In this document: piece by piece, positions 14,761-23,380 of the stretch | Numbering within the stretch: position 1 is the stretch's first letter | How the letters are laid out: every line of letters starts with the position of its first letter | Origin: a virus | DNA length: 33,293 nt | Virus record (IMG/VR): IMGVR_UViG_3300010885_017929 | Coordinates: 1 to 33,293 of that record | Strand: one strand, 5' to 3' | The notes under the pieces: generated by a model | The model's input: only the letters and a program-made list of their open reading frames with translations | What the model was told of the DNA's origin: nothing | Databases searched by the model: none | Translations under genes and position numbers: made by a program

Positions 14761-15175
14761 GTTTGATTTTAGTGAGGTAATGAATAAATTTGAACATCTT
14801 AAAAGAGATATTCCTAATGTCCTTGCTAATCAAAGTGTAAATTATTTTAAAAGATCATTCCAAAAACAAGGTTGGGAAAATAATAGATGGAAAACTTCAA
14901 AGCGTGTTTTAAATGGTGGCGGTTCAACATTGGTTAAATCAGGTGCTTTAAGACGTTCTATAAAAGTTCGATTAGCTTCATTTAGGAAAATATCCATAAC
15001 TTCCAATTTACCATATTCAAAAATACATAATGAAGGATTTAATGGAACTCAAAAAGTTAAAGGATTCACTCGAAAAATGAAAATGCCTAAACGTCAATTT
15101 ATGGGAGTGTCTCAAAAATTAACGGAAATGCACAGAAAAACAATGATGTCAATGATTAATAAATGCTTTAAATGA
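14750..15175 (+). CDS. virion morphogenesis protein, Mu gpG/P2 gpS-like
   Basis: The protein matches the phage virion morphogenesis (tail completion) family. It has SFQKQGWENNRWKTSKRVLNGG, then the diagnostic LVKSGALRRSIKVR, a YSKIHNEGF segment, and KMPKRQFMGVS near the end, all in family order. Its 141 aa and high pI are typical. Members act at the head-tail interface or in tail completion. It overlaps the genes on either side. Confidence 0.85.
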   Translation: MKNKFDFSEVMNKFEHLKRDIPNVLANQSVNYFKRSFQKQGWENNRWKTSKRVLNGGGSTLVKSGALRRSIKVRLASFRKISITSNLPYSKIHNEGFNGTQKVKGFTRKMKMPKRQFMGVSQKLTEMHRKTMMSMINKCFK

Positions 15176-15669
15176 ATACTACATTTTTTACAGAAATACA
15201 AACACAATTAAATACGGTATTACCTAATTTATACATACGTTTGTTTAATAGTCAATTTGATACAATTGAAGAAGGTGAGAATTATGCTTTTCCTTTTCCT
15301 TGTTGCTTCATTGAATTTGTAAATGATGAACACATTAAAATGTTAGGTAATGGAGTTCAATTATACGATCCTTTAATTGTTCGTTTACACATTGGAAGTT
15401 TAGAATACGATTCAATGGACGGTAATTTAGACCAAAATTTAAATATATTATCATTAAAAGACACAATTTATACTACTATACAAAAATGGAAGTCAACAAA
15501 GAGTAGTATTTTTATACGTACAAATGAAATAATGCACACACAACACGACCAAGTAAGTGTATTTATTCAAGACTACAAAACAACATTAGTAGATGATTCA
15601 ATGCGTGAACCAGTCGGAGGAATTACAGTTAACACAATTGCAACGTTAGACGATACAGTAACTTATTAA
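15172..15669 (+). CDS. hypothetical virion protein, possible tail terminator
   Basis: A 165-aa protein I cannot place in a family. It begins with a helix (FFTEIQTQLNTVLPNLYIRLFN) and continues with strands including PFPCCFIEFVND and LIVRLHIGSLE, an alpha/beta layout seen in tail terminator or Mu gp37-like joining proteins. Position after the gpG-like gene and before the baseplate J-like gene supports a tail-end joining role, by inference only. ATGA-type overlap with the upstream stop. Confidence 0.6.
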   Translation: MNTTFFTEIQTQLNTVLPNLYIRLFNSQFDTIEEGENYAFPFPCCFIEFVNDEHIKMLGNGVQLYDPLIVRLHIGSLEYDSMDGNLDQNLNILSLKDTIYTTIQKWKSTKSSIFIRTNEIMHTQHDQVSVFIQDYKTTLVDDSMREPVGGITVNTIATLDDTVTY

Positions 15670-15673
15670 AGAT

Positions 15674-16519
15674 ATGGCAAGAAGTACGGCACAGATTAAA
15701 AGTCAAATGATTGACGCTAAAAACCAAGAAACAGATTTACAAGGTTTAACGTCTACAAGTCAAACGGCAGTATGGAATTTAATATTATTTATTTGTGCGG
15801 GTGCAATTAATATAATGGAGCAATTACAAGACTTATTCAAGTCGGATATTGAAACTCAAATAAGTAACGCAATACCAAATACACCTCAATGGTTACAACA
15901 ACAAGCGTTTAAATTCCAATATGACGCAAATAACCCACAAGTGTTACAATTGGTTGATTTAATTCCAACCTATCCAATAGTAAACACTAACTTACAGATT
16001 TTAACTCGTTGTTCTGTTTCAAATGGAAACAATAAAGAAGTTAATATTCGAGTAGCTAAACAAGAACCACCGGTTAAATTGGTTACTGCAGAACGTACTG
16101 CGTTAGTTTCTTATTTTGGAGTTATTGGAAATGCGGGAATTACTTACAATGTTATTTCTATTGAACCGGATTTAATCGAAATTGATGCAGATGTTTATTA
16201 TGATGCACAGTATAGTGCGGTTGTACAAAGTGCGGTAAAAACTGCTTTATACACTTATTTATCAACTATTGACTTTAACGGTTATGTTTATGTAGCTAAA
16301 ATAGAAGATACTATACAAGCTATTTCAGGAGTTAAAGACGTTAAGATTAATAACATTTACGTACGTGCAAGTTATGAAAGTTATGCAAACAAACATACTA
16401 TTTACAGTTTATCTACAGGAACAAATGCAAGATACTATCAACCATATGCAGGTTATATTGTAGAAGAAACAACAACTTCACATACTTTTACTGACACTAT
16501 TAATTATTTCGCTCAATAA
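15674..16519 (+). CDS. baseplate protein J-like
   Basis: The C-terminal half has the baseplate J (Mu gp47/P2 gpJ) pattern. IEIDADVYYDAQYSAVVQSA leads into a helix, then TIDFNGYVYVAKIEDTIQAI and SGVKDVKI, a family hallmark. The N-terminal half (SQMIDAKNQETDLQGLTSTS, AVWNLILFICAGAINIMEQL) is the helical part common in Bacteroidota versions. Gp47-like proteins form the baseplate wedges around the hub and carry the fibres. The stop overlaps the next start by 1 nt. The gene lies before the capsid genes, away from the other baseplate genes. Confidence 0.8.
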   Translation: MARSTAQIKSQMIDAKNQETDLQGLTSTSQTAVWNLILFICAGAINIMEQLQDLFKSDIETQISNAIPNTPQWLQQQAFKFQYDANNPQVLQLVDLIPTYPIVNTNLQILTRCSVSNGNNKEVNIRVAKQEPPVKLVTAERTALVSYFGVIGNAGITYNVISIEPDLIEIDADVYYDAQYSAVVQSAVKTALYTYLSTIDFNGYVYVAKIEDTIQAISGVKDVKINNIYVRASYESYANKHTIYSLSTGTNARYYQPYAGYIVEETTTSHTFTDTINYFAQ

Positions 16520-17223
16520 TGAATAAATATTTAATTTCATTTTATGACTTTTGGGCGAATTTACTTCCACCAAATAAAAGACTTGCAAAGTTTATTGCGT
16601 TTGGTAAGTCTATAATGTCACAAATACAATGGAATCATACCAATCTATTTGTAAAATATTATAAAGGCGATACGGTTGCTTATTGGTATAGTACAGTTGT
16701 TTATACGAAAGGAACGTACATAAAAGGATTAGACAAAGCAATATACTATTGTATAAAAACGGCAAGTGCAGGAACAACTGTATATGATACTAATTATTGG
16801 TTGTTAATTAATAGTTCATTTATAGGTTCAGAAACTAGATTGAAATTTACTTCTCAAAAGTCTGTTTTTGAATATGCTTTAAATACATGGTTTGATCAAA
16901 CTTTCATTAACCCCCCAAAACAACCAACATTAAATAGTGCTTCTAACAATGTTATTTATATAACTACAAATTCAATAGATATTAATATTTTTTTGGTTGG
17001 TTCTTCGGTTGTTGATACTTCTAATATTTCAGCTACTGGATTTGATTCTAGTTATTATGTAGGATTAGCACCGAGCAGTTACATAAATAATGATTTTACA
17101 ATATATTATGCTTCGTCAATTGTTCCGAGTTATTTAACATCAATACAATTTGAGCAACAAATAAAGGCTTTTGCGGACAAAATTAATTTAGCAGGTTTAA
17201 GATACAATATAACAAGTTACTAA
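16519..17223 (+). CDS. baseplate/tail protein, gpI-like position, with a CBM5/12-like module
   Basis: The gene directly follows the J-like gene, where P2-type phages encode the tail protein I that links wedge and fibre. The start MNKYLISFYDFWANLLPPNKRL is helical. At about residues 60-95 is a module with the pattern of those in the 9927-10898 product (KGTYIKGLDKAIYYCIKTAS, then NYWLLI). The C-terminal half is beta-rich and may be an adaptor for the fibre encoded next. Family assignment is weak and context is the main support. Confidence 0.6.
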   Translation: MNKYLISFYDFWANLLPPNKRLAKFIAFGKSIMSQIQWNHTNLFVKYYKGDTVAYWYSTVVYTKGTYIKGLDKAIYYCIKTASAGTTVYDTNYWLLINSSFIGSETRLKFTSQKSVFEYALNTWFDQTFINPPKQPTLNSASNNVIYITTNSIDINIFLVGSSVVDTSNISATGFDSSYYVGLAPSSYINNDFTIYYASSIVPSYLTSIQFEQQIKAFADKINLAGLRYNITSY

Positions 17224-17224
17224 A

Positions 17225-18061
17225 ATGAAACACGTTTTATCAAATAATATTACAAGTACGGCCAAACAACCGATTGTAAAGGAAACATTAGCACATTACG
17301 ACAATCAATTAACTGAGGTTGTTAATGCTTTGTGCAGAGGTCAACACAATAACGGTCCATTTATCGTTTATGGTTGTGAATGGACTTATTCAGGTGGTGT
17401 ATTTTCAGTAAATGCAGGAGCTATATTTTCAAGTGGTGAATTATACTTAGTAGATGCTTATTCCGCAACTATATCAATGCCTAGTCGCTTTTACGGTTCA
17501 ATAGTTACTTCTTATGAATCAATTGACCCTATATTATTTACGGACGGTAATAGTTATAACGTACACCAAACGAAAAGAATAGTTTGGAATAATACAAGTG
17601 GTTCATACGATTTATTAACGATTCATAGAAGAACTGACGGATGGTTAACTAAAACTATCACAGATGCAATGTTAACAGTTAATACTGGTTCTATTACTGT
17701 TGCAAGTGCTACAAAAAAAGAATTTACTTATAAATATGATTTTTTTACAAATACACTAATAGTTAATTACAATATTGTAAGTGCTGACGCTTCGGCAAGC
17801 TCATTTGCTAATTTATACATTGATATTTCTTCGCTTATACCTTCAACGTTAAGTTCAAATGATATGCAATCTATTGGGTATTATAATAATTCTTACAATA
17901 CAAGTTCAGCAGGTTCAGGATTGACTAAACGCTCATCTACTTATGTAAGTTATTCGGGTGGTTCTGGAGTATTGACAATAACTCCCGCAGTATATTTAAA
18001 TTTTGATGCAGATGGATCAAATAATTTAACTTTTCAAGGTCAAATTGAAATTAATATCTAA
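17225..18061 (+). CDS. tail fibre or receptor-binding protein
   Basis: A 278-aa protein rich in Ser, Thr, Asn, Gly and Tyr. An N-terminal region (TAKQPIVKETLAHYDNQLTEVVNAL) probably attaches it, and a beta-rich distal part contains GVFSVNAGAIFSSGELY and NLYIDISSLIPSTLSSN. This composition is typical of phage fibres. It follows the J-like and gpI-like genes, as a fibre gene does in P2-type phages. No enzymatic motif is seen. It is the last + strand gene before the antisense ribbon-helix-helix-like gene, and its stop overlaps that gene's end. Confidence 0.65.
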   Translation: MKHVLSNNITSTAKQPIVKETLAHYDNQLTEVVNALCRGQHNNGPFIVYGCEWTYSGGVFSVNAGAIFSSGELYLVDAYSATISMPSRFYGSIVTSYESIDPILFTDGNSYNVHQTKRIVWNNTSGSYDLLTIHRRTDGWLTKTITDAMLTVNTGSITVASATKKEFTYKYDFFTNTLIVNYNIVSADASASSFANLYIDISSLIPSTLSSNDMQSIGYYNNSYNTSSAGSGLTKRSSTYVSYSGGSGVLTITPAVYLNFDADGSNNLTFQGQIEINI

Positions 18062-18276
18062 AAGAATTTAGGGGATTTTCGACATTCTTCGGACATCCCC
18101 TCATAAATATCTAGTAATTGACCTTTTTCAAAATCTTTCATATTAGCGAATATTTGCCGAATTGCATTTTGCAACACTTCGCTTTTTGATCGTCTATTAA
18201 CGTGACAGTAAGCCGTCAATAATTTATTATCGTACTGTCTTAAATAAGTGTGAATTTGTGCTTTTTTAATACTCAT
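18058..18276 (-). CDS. ribbon-helix-helix-like DNA-binding protein, 72 aa
   Basis: This is one of only two genes on the minus strand. The pattern is that of Arc/CopG-type repressors: an N-terminal strand (IKKAQIHTYLRQYD), a first helix, and RSKSEVLQNAIRQIFANM as the conserved second helix. Dimers of such proteins insert a beta ribbon into the major groove at short repeats. The upstream region on its own strand has TATATTTG (18318-18311) and three TACTAC repeats, suggesting self-regulation. It lies between the fibre and protease genes and could regulate late or early expression. It could also be a moron. Confidence 0.68.
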   Translation of the reverse strand: MSIKKAQIHTYLRQYDNKLLTAYCHVNRRSKSEVLQNAIRQIFANMKDFEKGQLLDIYEGMSEECRKSPKFF

Positions 18277-18286
18277 AAAATTGTTT

Positions 18287-18322
18287 TTTACTACTAAATA
18301 CTACTTACTACAAATATAGTAA
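18287..18322 (-). promoter_or_regulatory. promoter and candidate operator of the ribbon-helix-helix-like gene
   Basis: On the minus strand TATATTTG (18318-18311) matches TAnnTTTG. Around it, on the + strand, TACTAC occurs at 18289, 18299 and 18306, and TAGTAA at 18317. The 13-mer TTTTACTACTAAA (18286-18298) is repeated near 9874. ACTAAATACTA (18293-18303) is repeated at 31706-31716. Operator function is inferred. Confidence 0.45.
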
Positions 18323-18346
18323 TTTTTTATAAACTAATTTAGTTAT

Positions 18347-19438
18347 ATGATATTAAAGTACACAATTGATGCAAGCGTAGACGAACCGATAATGCTAATC
18401 GATAAGCATATTGGAATGGATGCGGAAGACGGACAAGGAATTGACGGTTCTGATTTTGCTCGTGAATTACTTTATTTAGATTCATTAGAAAAAAAATCAA
18501 TTCAAATTCGTATTAATTCAGTTGGTGGTTCAGTTATGGACGGTATGACTATTTACAATGCAATTCTTAAAACAAATGCGAAAGTAGATACTTATAACGT
18601 TGGTATTTGTGCAAGTATAGCAGGTGTTATATTTCAGGCAGGACGAAAAAGAATAATGGCGGATTATTCATTATTAATGATGCACAATCCACAAGGAGGA
18701 GATAAGAAAGTGCTTAAAGTAATGAAAGAATCTTTAGTCACTATGTTAACTCGCAAATCTAATAAAACAGAAATTGAAATTTCAAAATTAATGGATGCGA
18801 CAACCTGGATGACTGCAACGGAATGTTTGACAAATGGTTTAGCCGATGAAATAGAGGAATCACATAAACTAAATAAACAAAGAATTAAATCAGAGGATGT
18901 TAAGAACGCTTATAAAGAAGCAACACTTATATTAAATAGTTTTAATCAAAAATCAAAGCAAATGTTAAAAGTAACAAACAAACTAGGTTTGGAAGAAACA
19001 GCTACGGAAGAAATGATTTTGGCTTCAATCGAGTTAATCGAAAATAAATCAATGAATGATTTAGAAGATGCTAAAAAAATGTTGGAAGAAGCTGAAAATT
19101 CAGTAACAAATCTTAAAAAACAAGTTGCAGAATTAGAAGATGCTAAAAACGCATTGGAAGAAGAAGCAGAGAACAAAAAACAAGAAGACTGCAAAAACAA
19201 AGCGGTTGACTTCGTTACTAATCTTGTAAAATTGGGTAAAATCTCAAACAAAGAAGAAGTAATAGAAAAATGGACATCTTTAGCAATTACCGATTTAGGT
19301 ACTGCAGAAATTATGTCAGAAGGTTTAACAGTTAATAAGTCTAACAAGACTATTACAGTTGAACAAGAAAATGAAGCGTCATTAGAGAATGCAACTGCAA
19401 ATGCTATGGCTGAAATCGCAAACAAATTAAATTTATAA
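18347..19438 (+). CDS. head maturation protease (ClpP-like) fused to a scaffold domain
   Basis: Residues 1-170 form a ClpP-type serine protease of the phage prohead class: IQIRINSVGGSVMDGMTIYN, then VGICASIAGVIFQAG with nucleophile Ser90, LLMMHNPQG with His113, and WMTATECLTNGLADEI with the acidic region near Asp150. From about 210 to 290 a charged coiled coil (LEDAKKMLEEAENSVTNLKK) makes up a scaffold. Such fusions guide capsid assembly and then process the prohead. The gene precedes the major capsid gene, as expected. Its start follows the gap upstream of the antisense regulator, so a late promoter may lie there (TAATTTAG is a near match). Confidence 0.87.
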   Translation: MILKYTIDASVDEPIMLIDKHIGMDAEDGQGIDGSDFARELLYLDSLEKKSIQIRINSVGGSVMDGMTIYNAILKTNAKVDTYNVGICASIAGVIFQAGRKRIMADYSLLMMHNPQGGDKKVLKVMKESLVTMLTRKSNKTEIEISKLMDATTWMTATECLTNGLADEIEESHKLNKQRIKSEDVKNAYKEATLILNSFNQKSKQMLKVTNKLGLEETATEEMILASIELIENKSMNDLEDAKKMLEEAENSVTNLKKQVAELEDAKNALEEEAENKKQEDCKNKAVDFVTNLVKLGKISNKEEVIEKWTSLAITDLGTAEIMSEGLTVNKSNKTITVEQENEASLENATANAMAEIANKLNL

Positions 19439-19442
19439 TAAA

Positions 19443-20435
19443 ATGGCAGAAGGATTAAATATTCAAGATACCACTTACTCAGGTTCAGTAGCGTCATATA
19501 TGATGACACGTGCCGTAGTTGGTGCAGATACTATCGAAAAAGGTGGTATAATGGTTCAGGATGGAATTAGAAAGAAATTCAACATTCCAAGAGTTGAGAT
19601 TTCAGGTTTTATGCAAAAACGTCAAGCAACACCAGTTTCAAAAGGAAACGTAAATGTTGACGGTAAAATCATTGAGCCAAAAGACTTAATGTTATACGTT
19701 GAGTTAAATCCAAGAGATTTTGAAGCTCACTACTACGCAGAAAAACAGTCTCCAAAATTGTTAACTAGAGAATTACCTCAAACTGCTGAAGCATTTATTA
19801 TGATGCAACAAATGAAGCGTTTGAATGAGTTTTTTGAAAACGCAATTCACCGTTCTAGAATTGACTTTGACCCAAATGGAAGTGCAGTTGATCCAACTTC
19901 AAAAGGTGAGGTTGCAGGTGCGGTTGATTACCAATATTTCGATGGTTTAATCAAAAAAGCATTAGATGACGTTAACACTATTCAAGTACCTACTCCAGTT
20001 GCTTTAACAACTGCAAACATTAGAGATAAATGGACTTTAGCATTAAATTTAGTTCCACCTGCTTTATTGTTTAAATATGGTAAAGGTGGTTTGAAATTCT
20101 TAGTTTCTTATGCAGACAAATTGAAATATGAAGAAGCTTTAAGAACTGACGCTTACAAAAATATCGATTCTACTGAATCAGCTATTGAGCGGTACAGAGG
20201 ATATGACATTGTAAGTTGTGCGGGTATTCCTGAGAATACTTTCTACTTATGTATTGCACGTCCTGACAATCAATCTAATCTTTGGCTAGGTATCAATAGT
20301 ACTGAGGATAACCAATTACAATTATCTAGATTACAAAATAACTCTGAGTTATTCTTTATCAAAGGATTGTTTAAAATGGACACTCAAATTGGTTTTGCTG
20401 ATCAATTAGTAATGTACACAACATTAACGGCTTAA
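19443..20435 (+). CDS. major capsid protein
   Basis: The gene directly follows the protease-scaffold gene. The 330-aa product has the composition and layout of phage major capsid proteins: an N-terminal arm (SGSVASYMMTRAVVGADTIEKGGIMV), ISGFMQKRQATPV, VELNPRDFEAHY, and a long central helix region with MMQQMKRLNEFFENAIHRS. I do not recognise a named subfamily, so the call relies on order, length and general pattern. A terminator-like hairpin follows the stop. Confidence 0.8.
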   Translation: MAEGLNIQDTTYSGSVASYMMTRAVVGADTIEKGGIMVQDGIRKKFNIPRVEISGFMQKRQATPVSKGNVNVDGKIIEPKDLMLYVELNPRDFEAHYYAEKQSPKLLTRELPQTAEAFIMMQQMKRLNEFFENAIHRSRIDFDPNGSAVDPTSKGEVAGAVDYQYFDGLIKKALDDVNTIQVPTPVALTTANIRDKWTLALNLVPPALLFKYGKGGLKFLVSYADKLKYEEALRTDAYKNIDSTESAIERYRGYDIVSCAGIPENTFYLCIARPDNQSNLWLGINSTEDNQLQLSRLQNNSELFFIKGLFKMDTQIGFADQLVMYTTLTA

Positions 20436-20445
20436 TATTAACATT

Positions 20446-20470
20446 AGGGAGTTGAGATATACTCCCTTTT
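20446..20470 (+). terminator. terminator-like hairpin after the capsid gene
   Basis: AGGGAGT (20446-20452) pairs with ACTCCCT (20461-20467) across an 8-nt loop, followed by TTTT. The short T run suggests partial termination, which would raise capsid mRNA relative to downstream genes. Confidence 0.6.
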
Positions 20471-20487
20471 AAAATTTATAAAAAAAA

Positions 20488-20844
20488 ATGGCAAGATTTG
20501 GAATAACAAAAAACGAGGATAACACAGGACGTGTTGTTACTTACGACATTAAAGAACCAGTTTACGCTGCGACTTTATCAATCAACGCAAACGCTTCTAA
20601 AACATTTGTTACTGTAGGGGCTTTGACTGGAGCTTTAACATTGAATTCAGTTGTAGCAAACGCACAAAAATATGATGAACTTTTTATTTCATTCACAGCG
20701 TCTGGAGCAAACAGAATTGTAACTTTTGGAACTAATTTCGCAAGTGCAGGAACATTAACGGTTGTTTCGGCTAAATTTGGGTCGGCACACTTCGTATATA
20801 ACGGTAATGCATGGGTTGAATTTGGAAGAGCTTTAACGGCTTAA
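20488..20844 (+). CDS. head decoration-like protein, 118 aa
   Basis: A small beta-rich protein with many Ala, Thr, Val and Gly residues: YAATLSINANASKTFVTVGALTGALTLNSV, then FISFTASGANRIVTFGTNF and HFVYNGNAWVEFG. The same barrel-like pattern appears at the C terminus of the fibre protein at 28394-29224 (TIAFGTNY, WDVLG). Its position after the capsid gene suggests a decoration or capsid-stabilising protein. The shared fold suggests a general virion display module. Confidence 0.6.
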   Translation: MARFGITKNEDNTGRVVTYDIKEPVYAATLSINANASKTFVTVGALTGALTLNSVVANAQKYDELFISFTASGANRIVTFGTNFASAGTLTVVSAKFGSAHFVYNGNAWVEFGRALTA

Positions 20845-20848
20845 TCTA

Positions 20849-21022
20849 ATGGATGAGTTAAAACAAGCGTTAGTTAATGAACTAATACACGTTGAAACAA
20901 TCTTTTTTGATTCAGTTGGTAATTGGTTCATTAACAAAACAAAAGACGCATTAGAATCAAAATCAAGAGATGAGATTTTAGAAACTAAAAAAGTAAAAAC
21001 TTTAAAACCTACTGCTGAATAA
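20849..21022 (+). CDS. hypothetical protein, 57 aa
   Basis: A short ORF from ATG 20849, 4 nt after the decoration-like gene. The product is acidic at first (MDELKQALVNELIHVET), has an aromatic segment (IFFDSVGNWFINKTKD), and ends in a charged helix with KKVKTLKPTAE. No family is recognised. Its last codons form the left arm of the following terminator. Placement between the capsid and sheath genes suggests a small head-tail joining or regulatory protein. Confidence 0.6.
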   Translation: MDELKQALVNELIHVETIFFDSVGNWFINKTKDALESKSRDEILETKKVKTLKPTAE

Positions 21023-21039
21023 TCAGTAGGTTTTTTTTT
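21006..21039 (+). terminator. intrinsic terminator before the tail sheath gene
   Basis: AACCTACTG (21006-21014) pairs with CAGTAGGTT (21024-21032), and the T run continues to 21039. It separates the head and tail parts of the late region. Confidence 0.85.
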
Positions 21040-21053
21040 AAAACAAATAACAA

Positions 21054-22568
21054 ATGAGTTTACCAGACATTACGTTTAATTACGGAAAAGGAGGACTAGG
21101 ACGAGCATTAGCGGGGAATGATTATATTTCTTCATTAATGTTTGTTAACTCGTCTCTACCTTCGGGTTTTAGTTCTACGAACAGAATCCAAAAAATATTC
21201 TCGGTGGCTGATGCGGTGACGTTAGGAATAGATAATCTTTATTCAGATGAAACAAAAGCTACGGCAACATATACAGTAACTAACAAAGGTACAGCGGGAG
21301 ACGTTGTAACAGTTAATTACACAGATTATAAAGGTACGGTTATTCAGTTAGCTCAATACACTTTAGCTACTGCTGACATTACAAGTACAACAACTTCGGC
21401 TTTAGCTTTGTCAAATGCTGTTAATTTAGGAACTAATACGCACGGATTTAGTGCTAGCCCTTCAAGTGCAATTGTAACAATTACGACTAAAGTAGGAGAA
21501 GGAATTTACCCAAATAGTGGAACTCCTTATGCAATAGCTGTTACAGGTACATGTGCAGTAACAATAGCTCAAGCGGTTGTTACGGGTGTAGCTTCTAAAA
21601 GAGCGATTGAATATTACCATGTTAGCGAATTCTTTAGATTACAACCTCAAGGAGTTCTTTACGTTGCATATTACGCTACTTATGATGCTAATAACATTAC
21701 TTTAGTAAGAGACTTTGCAAACGGTGAAATTCGCCAATTTGGTGTATTAAATGATTTAACTACTGCTTTTGCTACAAGTCAAGTTACAGCTATACAATCA
21801 GTAGCTACAGCTTCACAAACAGCTCACAAGCCTTTTAGTGTTCTTTATGCTCCTGAGATTAGTGCTACATCTTCATTGAGTTCATTAACTGACTTAACAG
21901 GATTAGCTTCTAAAAATGTTTCTGTTGTAATTTCACAAGATGGAGCAGGACAAGGATATAGACTTTACAAAACAACGGGTAAATCAATTTCGGATTTAGG
22001 TGCTAAATTAGGGGCGGTTGCTTTTGCTAGTGTTTCGGATAGTATTGCATGGGTTGGTAAATTTAATATGTCAAACGGTACGGAATTAGATACTATCAAT
22101 TTTTCAAACGGTGTATTATATTCAACTGTATCAGATGCTTTATTAACTACTTTAAATAACTACGGTTACTTATTTTTAAGAAAATTAGTAGGTATTACAG
22201 GAAGTTATAACACACCGCCAACAACTTCGACTCTACCTAGTTCGGACTATCATTTCATACATTCAAATAGAACAATTGATAAAGCAACTAGAGGAGTAAG
22301 AGCTGATTTATTACCTGATTTGTCTAGCCCAATCATTTTAAATAGTGATGGAACAATGACAGATTCAACAGTAGCATACCTTGAAAGTAAAGCGGGATTA
22401 AGTTTGTCACAAATGGTAAGAGATACAGAGTTGAGTAATTTCTCTGTTACAATTAACCCTTCACAAAATGTACTTTCAACAAATACATTGACTGTAGCGG
22501 TTAAATTGTTACCAGTAGGAGTAGCAGATTTCATAGTAGTTAACATAGGATTCACAACTAATTTATAA
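21054..22568 (+). CDS. tail sheath protein
   Basis: The 504-aa protein matches contractile sheath proteins in size, position before the tube gene, and features. It starts MSLPDITFNYGKGGLGRA, has an inserted Ig-like beta domain at about 60-180 (TYTVTNKGTAGDVVTVNY, VTITTKVGEG), then FASVSDSIAWVGKFNM and YLFLRKLVGITGSYN, and a C-terminal sheath region around HSNRTIDKATRGVRADLLPDL. The sheath contracts around the tube to drive DNA injection, which makes this a myovirus. Confidence 0.87.
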   Translation: MSLPDITFNYGKGGLGRALAGNDYISSLMFVNSSLPSGFSSTNRIQKIFSVADAVTLGIDNLYSDETKATATYTVTNKGTAGDVVTVNYTDYKGTVIQLAQYTLATADITSTTTSALALSNAVNLGTNTHGFSASPSSAIVTITTKVGEGIYPNSGTPYAIAVTGTCAVTIAQAVVTGVASKRAIEYYHVSEFFRLQPQGVLYVAYYATYDANNITLVRDFANGEIRQFGVLNDLTTAFATSQVTAIQSVATASQTAHKPFSVLYAPEISATSSLSSLTDLTGLASKNVSVVISQDGAGQGYRLYKTTGKSISDLGAKLGAVAFASVSDSIAWVGKFNMSNGTELDTINFSNGVLYSTVSDALLTTLNNYGYLFLRKLVGITGSYNTPPTTSTLPSSDYHFIHSNRTIDKATRGVRADLLPDLSSPIILNSDGTMTDSTVAYLESKAGLSLSQMVRDTELSNFSVTINPSQNVLSTNTLTVAVKLLPVGVADFIVVNIGFTTNL

Positions 22569-22574
22569 TAAGAA

Positions 22575-22991
22575 ATGGCAGTTCCATTAATAAATGGTGT
22601 AGCGTATGGATGGGGTAACGTGCAAGTTATCCTATTCGGAACGCCACTTACTACGATAACAAAAATCGAGTACAACCATAAACAAAATAAAGAAAACATC
22701 TACGGTGCAGGTTATGAACCAGTAGCACGTGGGTATGGTAGAGTTGAGTATTCAGGTTCAATTGAAATGAAAACGGATGAATGGAAACGAATCATTTCGG
22801 CATCTCCAAACCGTAACCCATTAGACATTGCCCCGTTTGATATTCAAGTAGTAATGGGTGGTCACGGAACAACTCCAACAACTGATAAGTTGAAAATGGT
22901 TGAGTTTTTAGAGAACCCTTTATCTACATCAGAGGGTGACACTTCAATTACTGTAACTATTCCAATTATTATTGGTACAATTACAAGATAA
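22575..22991 (+). CDS. tail tube protein
   Basis: A 138-aa beta-rich protein directly after the sheath gene, the standard position and size for the inner tube. Characteristic parts are VQVILFGTPLTTITKIEYNH, YGRVEYSGSIEMKTDEWKRI, FDIQVVMGG and SITVTIPIIIGT. Tube subunits stack as hexamers to make the rigid channel inside the sheath. Confidence 0.82.
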   Translation: MAVPLINGVAYGWGNVQVILFGTPLTTITKIEYNHKQNKENIYGAGYEPVARGYGRVEYSGSIEMKTDEWKRIISASPNRNPLDIAPFDIQVVMGGHGTTPTTDKLKMVEFLENPLSTSEGDTSITVTIPIIIGTITR

Positions 22992-23026
22992 TTTTCTTAT
23001 ATTTACACTCATAAAAATAAAACGTT

Positions 23027-23380
23027 ATGAGTGTAAATTTAGATCAAGTAGAACAAGAAGCGAACGAAAAAGCAATTCAGCTAACTGAGAGATTGGGAGA
23101 ACCTATTCACGCTCACGTTATCAATGCAGGTGAACAAGGATTTGTGACCGGATTCTTTAAACAACCTAACAGAATGCTTAAAATGTATGCTTTGGATATG
23201 TCCACAACTTCATTAAGTCAAGCAAACGACACAATTTTAAAATCTTGTTTGTTAATTGATGAATCAGATAAGCGAATTTTAGAAGATAAACCTGAAAATG
23301 ACGCTATCTATTTAACTTTCAATATGTATGCTTCTACTTTGGTAGAGTTGTATAATTTGAATATTCAAAAAAAAAGTTAA
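23027..23380 (+). CDS. tail assembly chaperone, short form (gpG analogue)
   Basis: The gene lies between the tube and tape measure genes, the position of lambda gpG/gpGT and of the myovirus equivalents. The 117-aa product is alpha/beta, with HAHVINAGEQGFVTGFF and AIYLTFNMYASTLVELY. It ends in IQKKS at nine A residues (23367-23375). A -1 slip there opens a 57-codon extension. Chaperones of this type coat the tape measure protein during tail assembly. A near-promoter TATATTTA lies about 25 nt upstream. Confidence 0.82.
   Translation: MSVNLDQVEQEANEKAIQLTERLGEPIHAHVINAGEQGFVTGFFKQPNRMLKMYALDMSTTSLSQANDTILKSCLLIDESDKRILEDKPENDAIYLTFNMYASTLVELYNLNIQKKS

Noticed and set aside
18070-18101. AGGGGAT/ATCCCCT inverted repeat at the end of the ribbon-helix-helix-like gene as a terminator
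   Set aside because: The loop is 18 nt and neither strand has a good T run. It is only weakly terminator-like.
18946-19509. 187-codon open frame on the minus strand opposite the protease C terminus and capsid start
   Set aside because: It mirrors the coiled-coil codons of the scaffold region and spans a gene junction. It has poor composition (Ser/Phe/Leu-rich) and no promoter. The true gene is on the + strand.
22250-22699. 149-codon minus-strand frame across the sheath-tube junction
   Set aside because: A shadow of two well-supported structural genes, with no recognisable protein pattern.
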